From a virus, in IMG/VR virus record IMGVR_UViG_3300042549_006714, positions 1 through 20,331 of that record: 20,331 nt of DNA; one strand, written 5' to 3'. The notes below the pieces were generated by a model, which was given only the letters and a program-made list of their open reading frames with translations, did no database searches and was not told the DNA's origin. Below, in pieces: positions 6,887 through 13,951 of this stretch. A program made the translations under genes and the position numbers. Position 1 is the stretch's first letter; each line of letters begins with the position of its first letter.

Positions 6887-8709
6887 GTCAGTAGGATACT
6901 CCGGCCTGACTGTTGAGACTTCAACAGACCTTTACGGATCGACTCCACTAAGTCACGCTCTGAGGTTACGCTACCGGCGATGTTCACTACGATGGTAGTG
7001 CCGCCCATATCCGGTGCGTTCGGACTGCTGAGAGGGATTACCGCTTCAGGTCCGGCTTCACCGATCAATGCCAAAGTGGGTCCGGTGACGATACCACCTT
7101 TAGCCAATCGTGGGATGATATTCCCTGGTTCGGGGAAGTTGATCGTTGGGCCGAGCAGTTTATCCAAAAGATCGACTGCAGTGCGTACTGCGGCGTTCAC
7201 AGGATCTGCAACAACGTTGTTCCAGGACCATTTGATCGCACCCCACACCGCATCAGCGATCTCTTGACCGATCGTACCGGCAAACTCGACAACTGCCCCT
7301 AAACCGGCGATCATACCGTCGATCAGTTTTGAGCCTAGATCTTTACCAGCGTTGAACATGGCGTTCACAAGATCGAGGAACAGTCCAGGGATCGCTTTCA
7401 CGATCTCTAGGATGAATGAGCCTAGACCTTTTAGGGCTTGTGGCAACAATTCGGCAAGCCAAGCCAGCAAAGCACCGGCTAGTTTTAGTGCTTCAGCAGT
7501 GATTTTTGGGACTGCTTCGGTCAGAATCCACTCTAGGAGTTTGGCTAGAAACTTGCCAAGTTCCTTCAGCATTGGTTCGATATTCGGGCCGATCCATTCA
7601 ACAAGTGCGTTGCCGAGTTGCACCAGTTTGTCTACCAACATCGGTAGACCATCGTTGATCAACCAATTGGCGGCTTTGCCTAGGAACTCACCTAGTTTTT
7701 CAAGCATCGGTTTGATGCGTGGTTCGATCCATTCAACAAGTGCGGCAGCGAGTTTTTCAAGTTTCTCAAGCAGCCAGGGCAGACCAGTTTCAACAACGAA
7801 CGTTGCAAGTTCGCGTAGGAAATCACCTAGGGCAGACAGTGCTTTCGGACCTTCTTGCTTGATGAAATCAGCAGCCAATCCAACGACACCGGCAAGCCCA
7901 TCCTTACTGAATGTTTCAGAGAGTTTATTTATGACCGGGATTACTTTATCCCCGATAAAGTTGGCAAGTTGCAACACGATCGGGAGTAGAACTGTACCAA
8001 TTTCTGCACCAACGTTCGATAGTTGGGCTTTCAAGATACGTTGCTGGTTCGCCAATCCATCACTGGTACGCTCGAAATCGCCTTGTGCCAATGACGTTTG
8101 TGCGAAGATTTCACCTGACGCTGCAAGCACTTTCTGCTGTGCAGTCAGCGCACCCTTCCCATCGTAGATGCCCATTTCGAGGGCGCGTTGCTTCAAAGCA
8201 GCATCGTTTAGAAGAACACCATACCGTCTGATCGGTTCGGACTCACCACGCAACGCTGCGCCGATAGCCATAATCGCGTCTTCAGGTGAAGTGTTGTTGA
8301 ATGAGGCTAGATCGGAAGCCAACCCTACGAAATCAGTTGAAAATCCAACCAAGTCATCCCCGGCTAGACCTGCACTTTTGCCGAAGATAGCGAATGTTGC
8401 CGCTGCGTCAAGTGCCTGCTGTTGACTTTGGCCGTACATTGAAGCGGCATCTTTGGCGAATGACTCCACATCTTTCGCTGCATCTCCAAAGATGACACCA
8501 ACTTTAGATTGAGTTTCAGCGAGGTTTGATGCCGCGTCGATCAACGGCTTCGCGGCTACGGCTGCACCTGCAAACGCTGTGGCGATACCTGCTACTGCTA
8601 CTTTCGCTGCGCTACCAAATTTGCTGAAAAGACCATTGGCTTCACTTACAGCGTTGGACAGCCCTTTGACATCACCTGTGATGAGAACGTTTACGAATGA
8701 TTTGGCCAT
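6883..8709 (-). CDS. Tail tape measure protein
   Basis: A 608-aa, Ala/Leu-rich, mostly helical protein. It has hydrophobic stretches near the N-terminus (AAKVAVAGIATAFAGAAVAA, about residues 33-52), a conserved tape-measure segment (GRY-like region around ALRGESEPIRRYGVLLNDAA) and a C-terminal LAKGGIVTGPTLALIGEAGPEAVIPL motif usual in the family. It would set tail length and be ejected with DNA. At about 1.5 angstroms per residue the tail would be roughly 90 nm, which is short for a siphovirus. Residues about 305-410 contain tandem 45-residue repeats sharing LVEWIxPxIxPML, and the DNA keeps a 20-bp identity between units. ATG at 8709 follows the previous stop by two bases. Confidence 0.95.
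   Translation of the reverse strand: MAKSFVNVLITGDVKGLSNAVSEANGLFSKFGSAAKVAVAGIATAFAGAAVAAKPLIDAASNLAETQSKVGVIFGDAAKDVESFAKDAASMYGQSQQQALDAAATFAIFGKSAGLAGDDLVGFSTDFVGLASDLASFNNTSPEDAIMAIGAALRGESEPIRRYGVLLNDAALKQRALEMGIYDGKGALTAQQKVLAASGEIFAQTSLAQGDFERTSDGLANQQRILKAQLSNVGAEIGTVLLPIVLQLANFIGDKVIPVINKLSETFSKDGLAGVVGLAADFIKQEGPKALSALGDFLRELATFVVETGLPWLLEKLEKLAAALVEWIEPRIKPMLEKLGEFLGKAANWLINDGLPMLVDKLVQLGNALVEWIGPNIEPMLKELGKFLAKLLEWILTEAVPKITAEALKLAGALLAWLAELLPQALKGLGSFILEIVKAIPGLFLDLVNAMFNAGKDLGSKLIDGMIAGLGAVVEFAGTIGQEIADAVWGAIKWSWNNVVADPVNAAVRTAVDLLDKLLGPTINFPEPGNIIPRLAKGGIVTGPTLALIGEAGPEAVIPLSSPNAPDMGGTTIVVNIAGSVTSERDLVESIRKGLLKSQQSGRSILLT
7590..7744 (-). repeat. 135-bp tandem repeat inside the tape measure gene
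   Basis: A 20-base identity (plus strand cgatccattcaacaagtgcg) occurs at 7590-7609 and again at 7725-7744, exactly 135 bases (45 codons) apart. It encodes the ALVEWI part of a 45-residue helical repeat; a more diverged third unit (GALLAWLAELLPQAL) follows. In-frame duplication or deletion of such a unit would change tape length. Confidence 0.75.
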
Positions 8710-8711
8710 GG

Positions 8712-9155
8712 CTACCCTAGATCGTACTTCCGGATCAGTTCTTCAATCCTAGTATCGTACAGTTCGATGACATTGTTCGTCTGACGTGCTAGGGCATCGT
8801 AGATGAAAGGTCGCGCTTTGATCTTGTGCGCTGGCCAGCCGAAGTGGATTACACCTGCGTACGGGATACGTTTGAAGCCGATTTTGACACGTGCACCGGC
8901 TAATGTTCCTGATGAACGTAGGCTACTGGCTAAACGTCCAGTTTTCCTGGGTACGAATGGCGCGGCGGCTTTCTCAACCAGTTGTGCAGCCTCGAGGTGC
9001 ACGGCTTTCAAATCGTCTTTGGCGTTGTCGCCAAGTCGCGCTAGGTTCCGTCGAAATTCTTTCAACCCGACTATTTGAATAGATGCTTCGTTGCCACCGG
9101 CTTTGAATTGAAAATTATTTGCCTCTGCCACGTGCCTGTTCTTTCTGTCTATCAT
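8712..9155 (-). CDS. HK97 gp10-like tail-completion protein
   Basis: A 147-aa product with the gp10-like pattern: IVGLKEFRRNLARLGDNAKDDLKAV, then AAPFVPRKTGRLASSLR, then YAGVIHFGWPAHKIKARPFI. Family members act at the head-tail joint or in tail completion. In most siphophages this gene lies before the major tail protein; here it sits after the tail chaperones and just before the tape measure. The ATG at 9155 overlaps the frameshifted chaperone end by 41 bases and lacks a clear SD. The GTG at 9131 (codon 9) with a partial AACAGG motif is an alternative start. The fold assignment is by motif only. Confidence 0.78.
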   Translation of the reverse strand: MIDRKNRHVAEANNFQFKAGGNEASIQIVGLKEFRRNLARLGDNAKDDLKAVHLEAAQLVEKAAAPFVPRKTGRLASSLRSSGTLAGARVKIGFKRIPYAGVIHFGWPAHKIKARPFIYDALARQTNNVIELYDTRIEELIRKYDLG

Positions 9156-9530
9156 TCATATAGCGCAACATCGCTTGAATGATCGATGCGTCAGTGTCGA
9201 GCAGGCTGTTGGGAGAGATACCGGTTTCCACTGATAGGGACGCTATCAGGTATCCGACACTCCCCCGAGAATAGGGTTCTCGTCGATCACCGGCTCTACA
9301 GCATCGATAGATTCCAACCATGACATGAACGGTTTTGCATTGCCGGTAGCGATCCGCTCTGAATCCCAGGCCAACCAATACAGATGTTCAACATGGATGT
9401 TGTCAGCAGAAAACGCTTTGCTGATACTGGTTTTGTATTCCTTCTCGAATGCCACCATAGTGCGCGGTGTCACTCGATATTCGATGGAAGTTCCATCTGA
9501 CTTATGTAGCCGCAACTTGATCTTCAGCAT
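9115..9530 (-). CDS. Tail assembly chaperone, frameshifted long form (gpGT-like)
   Basis: A second frame, -1 relative to the short chaperone, is open across its stop and continues to a TAA at 9115. Translating the first frame to the GGGGGA tract near 9261 and continuing in -1 gives about 138 aa ending ASIIQAMLRYMNDRQKEQARGRGK. This matches the organisation of lambda gpG/gpGT and its actinophage counterparts, where a minority of ribosomes shift to make the fused chaperone that binds the tape measure. The second frame has no plausible start of its own before the overlap. A hairpin is placed six bases downstream of the slip site. The long form overlaps the gp10-like start. Confidence 0.8.
9217..9254 (-). 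promoter_or_regulatory. Stem-loop predicted to stimulate the chaperone frameshift
   Basis: In mRNA sense CTGATAG (9249-9243) pairs perfectly with CTATCAG (9237-9231) around a five-base loop. Directly below it, GATAC (9254-9250) pairs with GTATC (9221-9217) after a nine-base bulge on the 3' side, extending the stem to 12 bp. The structure begins six bases after the slip site, within the usual 5-9 base spacing for stimulatory hairpins. Pairing was read by eye; stability was not calculated. Confidence 0.65.
9246..9530 (-). CDS. Tail assembly chaperone, short form (gpG-like)
   Basis: A 94-aa protein beginning MLKIKLRLHKSDGTSIEYRVTP with a conserved-type MVAFEKEYKTSISKAF segment and HLYWLAWDSERIATG. 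Size, composition and position between major tail protein and tape measure match the first tail assembly chaperone, which coats the tape measure before tube polymerisation and is absent from the finished tail. An excellent SD (GAGGAGG) precedes the ATG at 9530, 21 bases after the major tail stop, so it should be translated well. Its last codons are GGG GGA GTG TCG GAT ACC TGA, and the frameshift occurs here. Confidence 0.85.
   Translation of the reverse strand: MLKIKLRLHKSDGTSIEYRVTPRTMVAFEKEYKTSISKAFSADNIHVEHLYWLAWDSERIATGNAKPFMSWLESIDAVEPVIDENPILGGVSDT
9261..9267 (-). other. -1 programmed frameshift slip site (C GGG GGA)
   Basis: The mRNA-sense heptamer is C GGG GGA with GGG and GGA as zero-frame Gly codons. 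Slipping back one base re-pairs the GGA-decoding tRNA on GGG. The P-site re-pairing to CGG is imperfect, so this is a run-of-G slip site and not a perfect XXXYYYZ heptamer. It lies five codons before the zero-frame stop at 9248-9246, in the only region where the two chaperone frames can be joined near their conserved boundary. Confidence 0.75.
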
Positions 9531-9551
9531 TTGACCTCCTCAATTGTCAGA

Positions 9552-9959
9552 TCAGGCAGTGGTCTTGTTGACCAAACCGGAAATCGGCCACGTGACATCA
9601 GCAGTCAACAGGTCACCGACAGCACCGGAGATCGGTGTCCAAGAGTTCACCAACGCAGTGAAAGTGTACTTCGGGTTGGTGCTGCTTGTGGTGACGTTGG
9701 TGGGCTTCACAGTCACAGTGGTGGTCGTGCCCAGCAACGGGTAGATCGTCGCTTCCACTTCACTAGCGGCGAAGTCCTGATGGAACGACAAACTGACGCT
9801 GTGATCGCCAAGACCAGCGATACGTGTAACCGCCGAATCACCGAATGCGGTAGTGGCCACTTCAGCAAACGACATGTCGATGCTGACCTGGGCAATCCGA
9901 TCCGTGAGGTCAACGGAGTTGATAGTGATTTCAGGACTCGTGAAAACGAGACGTGCCAT
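9552..9959 (-). CDS. Major tail tube protein
   Basis: A 135-aa beta-rich protein: MARLVFTSPEITINSVDLTDRIAQVSID, then HSVSLSFHQDFAASEVEATIYPLLGTTTTVTV, then YTFTALVNSWTPISGAVGDLLTADVTWPISG. The ordering and the closing TADVTWPISG strand pattern are typical of small siphophage tail tube subunits, which stack as hexameric rings around the tape measure. It directly precedes the two chaperone frames, as expected. GAGGAG five bases upstream of the ATG gives a strong ribosome binding site, and the preceding 117-base gap is the longest intergenic space inside the cluster, consistent with extra transcription for an abundant protein. Confidence 0.88.
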   Translation of the reverse strand: MARLVFTSPEITINSVDLTDRIAQVSIDMSFAEVATTAFGDSAVTRIAGLGDHSVSLSFHQDFAASEVEATIYPLLGTTTTVTVKPTNVTTSSTNPKYTFTALVNSWTPISGAVGDLLTADVTWPISGLVNKTTA

Positions 9960-10076
9960 TGCTACTCCTCAATATTGGCAGTTATGGGTTTATGTGGCTA
10001 GGCGGTTTTGACCTTCAATGACCGCTAATCACAAGTGCTTCAATACTACACCCTGATAGGTGATCTGTGCTGACTA
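9960..10076 (-). promoter_or_regulatory. Intergenic region before the major tail gene with a weak promoter candidate
   Basis: This 117-base gap holds the SD for the major tail gene. In mRNA sense it also has TTGAAG (10018-10013) and CATAAA (9994-9989) separated by 18 bases, a 4/6 plus 4/6 match to a sigma-70-like promoter with a leader of about 25 bases. A short inverted repeat GCGGT/ACCGC overlaps it. No terminator with a U-tract is seen. The promoter is a suggestion from position and motif only. Confidence 0.3.
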
Positions 10077-10484
10077 TCACGCATGGACAGCGACAGAAAA
10101 ATCGATTCCCAGGTAGGTAGCCTCGTTGATCTGCACTACCTGGATATTGCTGGTGCTATCTATGATCAGGGTTTGCACCACACCACCTAAGGTTTTGTCC
10201 GCTTCGATAGCGGCCCTCACCGATTCGTCACCGCCGTATGACACATATGCATCAAGTTTACTTTGCGCAGTGCGTTCAGAGGTGCGAGCAACCAACACCA
10301 TGACGTTGAACCTGTAGATAGGGTCACCACCTTGGAAAGCCCCGTGGTAGTTGACCTGTTCGATCATCACCGTGGCCATCGGGACTGATACTGCATCAGG
10401 TAGGAAGTCGTAAACTCGCAGACCTTTGATGGTGACTAGCGCGGTTTTCAACCCTGCTGCGGCTGCGGATACTGTCGCTGCCAT
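10077..10484 (-). CDS. Probable tail terminator / tail completion protein
   Basis: A 135-aa protein starting MAATVSAAAAGLKTALVTIKGLRVYDFLPD and containing PMATVMIEQVNYHGAF, YRFNVMVLVARTSERTAQSKLDAY and GIDFSVAVHA. This organisation (N-terminal helix, then strands with RFNVxVLV and a central helix, ending on a VxV strand) resembles the gpU/gp17-like tail terminators that cap the tail tube and connect it to the head. Its position between head-tail connector and major tail protein agrees. The ATG at 10484 shares one base with the connector stop (TGATG), indicating coupling. The family call rests on pattern and context. Confidence 0.72.
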   Translation of the reverse strand: MAATVSAAAAGLKTALVTIKGLRVYDFLPDAVSVPMATVMIEQVNYHGAFQGGDPIYRFNVMVLVARTSERTAQSKLDAYVSYGGDESVRAAIEADKTLGGVVQTLIIDSTSNIQVVQINEATYLGIDFSVAVHA

Positions 10485-11098
10485 CAGCCCACCAACGTAG
10501 GTGTCAATCGATATGGTGTGAGCAACGCTGCTGCTGTCGGGTGTAAGGCAGAACGCAACCGCAGAATACCAGTTTCTGCAAACGGTGTTGCCCCAAACGG
10601 CGCGTCAGGGGATTTGAACACAGTGATCGACTGGATCACGGTAGCCTGACGAACTGCAGCAGGGATAGTGGCCCAACCCCACTTGGCTGTTACACGCACC
10701 AGGGCACGTCCATAACCCAATGGGAACTCGAGGCTTTCAATCGCTCTAATCGTATTGTATGGCCAGGGCTGTCCGTAGTTGTAACCGTTCAACGGTTCCA
10801 GTTGATAGTCAGAAGATGTCCACGTTTGGCTGAAACTGCCGTTTTCCCCTGGGTCTGTGGCAAGAACGAAACCACTGGTGGTGGCGAAGTCATCAACTCT
10901 GACCAGCCACGGTTTTTCTGCTACGTAGACACGGTTTGACGCGGTTTGATCTTGAGCGAACTGTCGGTCACAGTATTGTTCGATCATTGCTGATGCAGCC
11001 TGCACCGCCAGGTCGATCTGCGTATCATCTACGGTGTCGTTGATTCCCAACACCTGCTTCACATCGTCTGAACTGCACAACCGGTGTGGTGTCGTCAT
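10484..11098 (-). CDS. Head-tail connector protein (HK97 gp6-like adaptor)
   Basis: A 204-aa protein with the adaptor signature at its start: CSSDDVKQVLGINDTVDDTQIDLAVQAASAMIEQYCDRQF, an all-helical pattern where the final helix reads IExYCxRxF. This is followed by a beta-containing insert (SDYQLEPLNGYNYG, then TIRAIESLEFPLGYGRALVRVTAKWGW) and a last helix beginning PAAVRQATVIQSI. Such proteins form a ring under the portal. The start at 11098 has a modest AGGAT ribosome site eleven bases upstream. There is no separate stopper gene of the usual type in this window; that job may be done by this protein's C-terminal region or by the gp10-like protein. Confidence 0.82.
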   Translation of the reverse strand: MTTPHRLCSSDDVKQVLGINDTVDDTQIDLAVQAASAMIEQYCDRQFAQDQTASNRVYVAEKPWLVRVDDFATTSGFVLATDPGENGSFSQTWTSSDYQLEPLNGYNYGQPWPYNTIRAIESLEFPLGYGRALVRVTAKWGWATIPAAVRQATVIQSITVFKSPDAPFGATPFAETGILRLRSALHPTAAALLTPYRLTPTLVG

Positions 11099-11107
11099 CT
11101 GCTGATC

Positions 11108-12244
11108 CTACCGTTTAGAGGGTGATTTGCCAGGTTGCAGCGGCGGTTGGTCTACCTCTGAGGCTAGAGACGCGAAGAAGACATGCTGCTGTTGGGCAGT
11201 TTGTACGATAGATTTTACATCAGCCAATCGGTGACTGGTCAGCCATTCACGATTCACCAAAACCGACTGTGCTGTTTCACCACGTCGAACTGCAGGTGTG
11301 TTCAGGTCATTCATGCCTACAACTGATGCTTTGTAACGGCGTGCTACATCTAGGGCATGGTCGTACCAGGCTGGTCTGAATTTCGCCGTAGAAGATGTGA
11401 TCAAGACCCAATCGGCAGTTGCACCCTCGAGATTATCGATTTGTGTAGCCCATCCGGTTGTCGCTCGCAGCGTTTTCTCAAACTCAGCGGTGGCTGGCTG
11501 TTTATCAGTTAGGTAGACATCAACTGGGGTGTCGGCTGCTGGCGGTAGAAACGATGACCAAAAATCGTCCTCGCCCAGCCACAGGTTTTTCATATGGGTG
11601 CTGCGGATGCCGGTGTGTACGTGGCAGGGGATTTCCAACGCCTGACACCTGGCGAAAAACGAGATGTCCTCTCCGATCAGCGAGTTGTCTGTGCCTCTGA
11701 TCCGATCAAACCAAACTGGGCCATATTCATCTTTGATTTGTTGCAGAACGGTACGGTGAATGAGGACGAATGCACCGCCAGTTGCGGCGCACCTCATCAG
11801 AGTGTTTGCTGGGTAGTGGCTACGTCCTGTGAAGCGGAAGTGGCCATCGTCGTGTTTCACCCAGTCGAAGATGGTAGGACGTGGGATACAGCGGTAACCG
11901 CCTGATCCGTCTTCGAACGCTTCTCGTTGTGCGAATGCAAGTCCGCCGATGATCGGTCGTTGTGTTGCACTGGCTACGCTCAACATCTGATCGAGCGCAC
12001 ACGGTTCGAATCCCATATCTGCGTCCACCATGAACAGCCAGTCACAGTCGCTGGCTAGCATATTGGCGGCCAGTTGGTTCCGTCCTTCAGGAATACCGCC
12101 TGATGCACATTTGATGGATGCCCAACCGGAGAGCCGCTTGTCATGGGCCATGTCCCAGCCAACTAGCGAGAGCAGGCTTTTATGGAATGATGCTGAGATG
12201 TCGTGTGGGTGGAGATAACCAAGCAGTACGTCAGATGTCGGCAC
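11108..12244 (-). CDS. GT-A fold glycosyltransferase encoded inside the capsid module
   Basis: From GTG 12244 the product is 378 aa. Visible GT-A features are the nucleotide-sugar/metal motif FMVDADMGFEP (D74, D76), GGLAFAQRE on the acceptor side, the probable catalytic acidic pair in LIGEDISFFAR (E192, D193), and a later metal-type His in STHMKN (H217). The N-terminal IPEGRNQLAANML (about 51-63) is usual in this type. Residues about 230-378 are an extra C-terminal domain of unclear role with DWVLITSSTAKFRPAWYD. The reading frame continues upstream to 12334, but GGAAGG six bases before the GTG and a 14-base overlap with the previous gene favour 12244. It would transfer a sugar from a nucleotide donor. 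Acceptor unknown: capsid, tail or host surface. Confidence 0.85.
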   Translation of the reverse strand: MPTSDVLLGYLHPHDISASFHKSLLSLVGWDMAHDKRLSGWASIKCASGGIPEGRNQLAANMLASDCDWLFMVDADMGFEPCALDQMLSVASATQRPIIGGLAFAQREAFEDGSGGYRCIPRPTIFDWVKHDDGHFRFTGRSHYPANTLMRCAATGGAFVLIHRTVLQQIKDEYGPVWFDRIRGTDNSLIGEDISFFARCQALEIPCHVHTGIRSTHMKNLWLGEDDFWSSFLPPAADTPVDVYLTDKQPATAEFEKTLRATTGWATQIDNLEGATADWVLITSSTAKFRPAWYDHALDVARRYKASVVGMNDLNTPAVRRGETAQSVLVNREWLTSHRLADVKSIVQTAQQQHVFFASLASEVDQPPLQPGKSPSKR

Positions 12245-12470
12245 GTGTGACCTTCCGCTTTTCGCCAGGTGTCTTGGTGGCGGTTTCAACTGGCTTAGCG
12301 GTGGTTGTCCGTCTGATCCTGTGCGGTTGTGCACCGAAAAGTTCAGGTTTGGCTTTGACGAACGGATCGTCTGCCAACCACGGTTCCCCTTCGACTGTAC
12401 GTACGATCAACCCTGTGTTTGGGTCGGTGGTGGTACAGGTTTGCATTGCGAACACTATCGTGTTTGCCAT
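12231..12470 (-). CDS. Small capsid-adjacent protein (79 aa)
   Basis: From the ATG at 12470, preceded by a perfect GGAGG, the product is 79 aa: MANTIVFAMQTCTTTDPNTG, then EGEPWLADDPFVKAKPELFG, then a basic, Thr-rich tail (RRTTTAKPVETATKTPGEKRK). A small gene with a DPxVKAxPxLF motif right after the major capsid gene is a frequent actinophage arrangement, of unknown function. The frame extends upstream to 12629 inside the capsid gene; those extra codons include the hairpin and lack an SD, so the longer form is unlikely. The Lys/Arg tail may contact DNA or capsid. The glycosyltransferase gene starts within its end. Confidence 0.72.
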   Translation of the reverse strand: MANTIVFAMQTCTTTDPNTGLIVRTVEGEPWLADDPFVKAKPELFGAQPHRIRRTTTAKPVETATKTPGEKRKVTRADI

Positions 12471-12496
12471 GTCATTGCCTCCTAAGTGGCGGTTTT

Positions 12497-12542
12497 GGGC
12501 GGTATTCCCACCGGCAGAACCGCCCGAACTGCCGGTGGGAAT
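12497..12542 (-). other. Strong hairpin after the capsid gene, with an alternative overlapping stem
   Basis: A perfect 14-bp inverted repeat (arms 12504-12517 and 12529-12542, plus strand attcccaccggcag and its complement) with an 11-base loop starts 14 bases after the capsid stop codon. In mRNA sense the loop contains GGGCGGT (12525-12519), complementary to ACCGCCC (12503-12497) immediately after the stem. Both pairings cannot easily coexist because no linker spans the 14-bp stem, so they may be alternatives. There is no U-tract, so this is not a standard terminator. It may protect capsid mRNA or separate its expression from the next genes. Confidence 0.7.
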
Positions 12543-12556
12543 CAGTGTCCAGTCAA

Positions 12557-13951
12557 TTACTGGTTCTGCAACAAGCGGAACCCAAGGTCGTTGACCGAAT
12601 CGAAGCCGTGCCGTGCGTAGGCGAACCAACCACGCTCACCGGTGGGCCGGTTGTTGGTCGTGCCGAACAGGTGGCTCACCAGTTCAACCGTCATACCTGC
12701 ACGCTGTGCGATCAGGAAGTTGGAGAAGTCTCCAACAACCAGGATGTTCGCTGCGCCGGTCGTGCCGGTGAACTCAGGTGCGTAGTCAGTGGTGACGACC
12801 GGACGACCAAACAGGTTGCCGATTCCACCCTGGGTGAGGTTGATGGTGTAGTAAGCACCGGTGTCGTTTGCGGCGAACGTACGGATCTCGTTCTCCACAT
12901 CGGTGTGCATGATCCAGGTGGCGCGGCTGCGGTAACGCTCAGGCAGCGACTTCCACACCTTGAGCAGGTCCACCGCGCCGAAAGCACCGTCAGTGGTGAC
13001 GACGACTTCGACGTTGGTGTTCGCGTCAAGGGCGGTGAAGATGCCCTGCGGTGCGCTTCCCGATCCGGTCATCGACTGGCGAGCCACCAGGTCGATGTAA
13101 CCCTGGTCAAGCAGTCGGCGCATCTCAGTGGCGAATCCAGGGTAATCCTGGCCCACTTCAATGGAGTACGGGATGAAGCCACGTGCGGAGTAGACATCGA
13201 TCGTGGGCTGGGCCAAGGTCGGGCTGTCGTCCGAAACCTCTGAGGCTTCAGCGTCGTACGACCACGAGACACCAGCGGAGGAGACACCCTTCCAGTTGTC
13301 GGTGGTGATGGTGACGATGCGTGCCAGGTTGAGGATCGGTGCGTCGGCTGCACCGGACGTGAGGATGATGGTCGGGTCGATGAGGACCGGAACACCAAAC
13401 CCACCTGCGCTATCAGCACCTTCACTCATGGCGCGGAACTCGTTGAGAGCCTTGGCTTCCTCAGCGGTGTACGCCGGGTTGACCTGCGTAACACCCTTCA
13501 TGAACGCTGAACGGTAAGCGTCATTCTCGGTGAGCACCATACGCTTGGCGATGACAGTGCCATCGGTGTTGCCGTTGCGCGTGCGCAGCAACTGATCGAC
13601 GTGATCAGCCTGACGGGTGGCAAGGCCACGGCTGTTGTCGTCAAGCAACTTGAACGCTGCGTCACGGACCTGAGTGGCAGATGCGCTGCGAACGTCGATG
13701 TCAGTCTCGGTGCGCTTCATGATCTGCGGCGCGTCAAATCCGGTTGCACGCTCAGTGATGGTGGCGCGTGCAGCGTCGATACGTGCGGCGCGTGCCTCAG
13801 CGTCAGACAGTTCACCGTTGCGCTTCTCGAACTCGTCGAGAGCGGCGGTGAGCCGTGCGTCCTGGTCGGGTGTGATCTCTTCGATTGCGGCGAGCGACTC
13901 GATTTCGGCCTTCAACGCTGCAACCTGATCACGGAGTTCAGTGATCTTCAT
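12557..13951 (-). CDS. HK97-fold major capsid protein with N-terminal scaffold (delta) domain
   Basis: A 464-aa protein in the Caudoviricetes major capsid family. Residues about 1-70 (MKITELRDQVAALKAEIESL, then AALDEFEKRNGEL) are a charged coiled coil, the delta or scaffold region of HK97-type capsids that the prohead protease removes. The core starts near SEGADSAGGFGVPVLIDPTI (about 176-195) and includes VSWSYDAEASEVSDDSPTL, then GFIPYSIEVGQDYPG (spine helix/E-loop region), TGSGSAPQGIF and a C-terminal P-domain ending in LGFRLLQNQ. The ATG at 13951 overlaps the protease end by 14 bases, with AAGGA upstream. No obvious HK97-style cross-linking Lys/Asn pair can be assigned by eye. Confidence 0.95.
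   Translation of the reverse strand: MKITELRDQVAALKAEIESLAAIEEITPDQDARLTAALDEFEKRNGELSDAEARAARIDAARATITERATGFDAPQIMKRTETDIDVRSASATQVRDAAFKLLDDNSRGLATRQADHVDQLLRTRNGNTDGTVIAKRMVLTENDAYRSAFMKGVTQVNPAYTAEEAKALNEFRAMSEGADSAGGFGVPVLIDPTIILTSGAADAPILNLARIVTITTDNWKGVSSAGVSWSYDAEASEVSDDSPTLAQPTIDVYSARGFIPYSIEVGQDYPGFATEMRRLLDQGYIDLVARQSMTGSGSAPQGIFTALDANTNVEVVVTTDGAFGAVDLLKVWKSLPERYRSRATWIMHTDVENEIRTFAANDTGAYYTINLTQGGIGNLFGRPVVTTDYAPEFTGTTGAANILVVGDFSNFLIAQRAGMTVELVSHLFGTTNNRPTGERGWFAYARHGFDSVNDLGFRLLQNQ

Noticed and set aside
12245-12334. Longer N-terminus for the glycosyltransferase
   Set aside because: The ATG at 12334 would create a 104-base overlap and adds a low-complexity basic/proline-rich start; GTG 12244 has a good SD.
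12497-12542. Simultaneous pseudoknot or intrinsic terminator at the capsid hairpin
   Set aside because: There is no linker to span the 14-bp stem, so a full pseudoknot is sterically doubtful, and there is no U-tract for termination. I kept only the hairpin and the alternative pairing.
12471-12629. Upstream extension of the small capsid-adjacent gene
   Set aside because: The extra codons lie in the capsid gene and hairpin and have no SD, whereas the ATG at 12470 has a perfect GGAGG.
12419-13243. Plus-strand frame of 274 codons opposite the major capsid gene
   Set aside because: No SD and no recognisable domain. The minus strand encodes an unmistakable HK97-fold capsid protein here.
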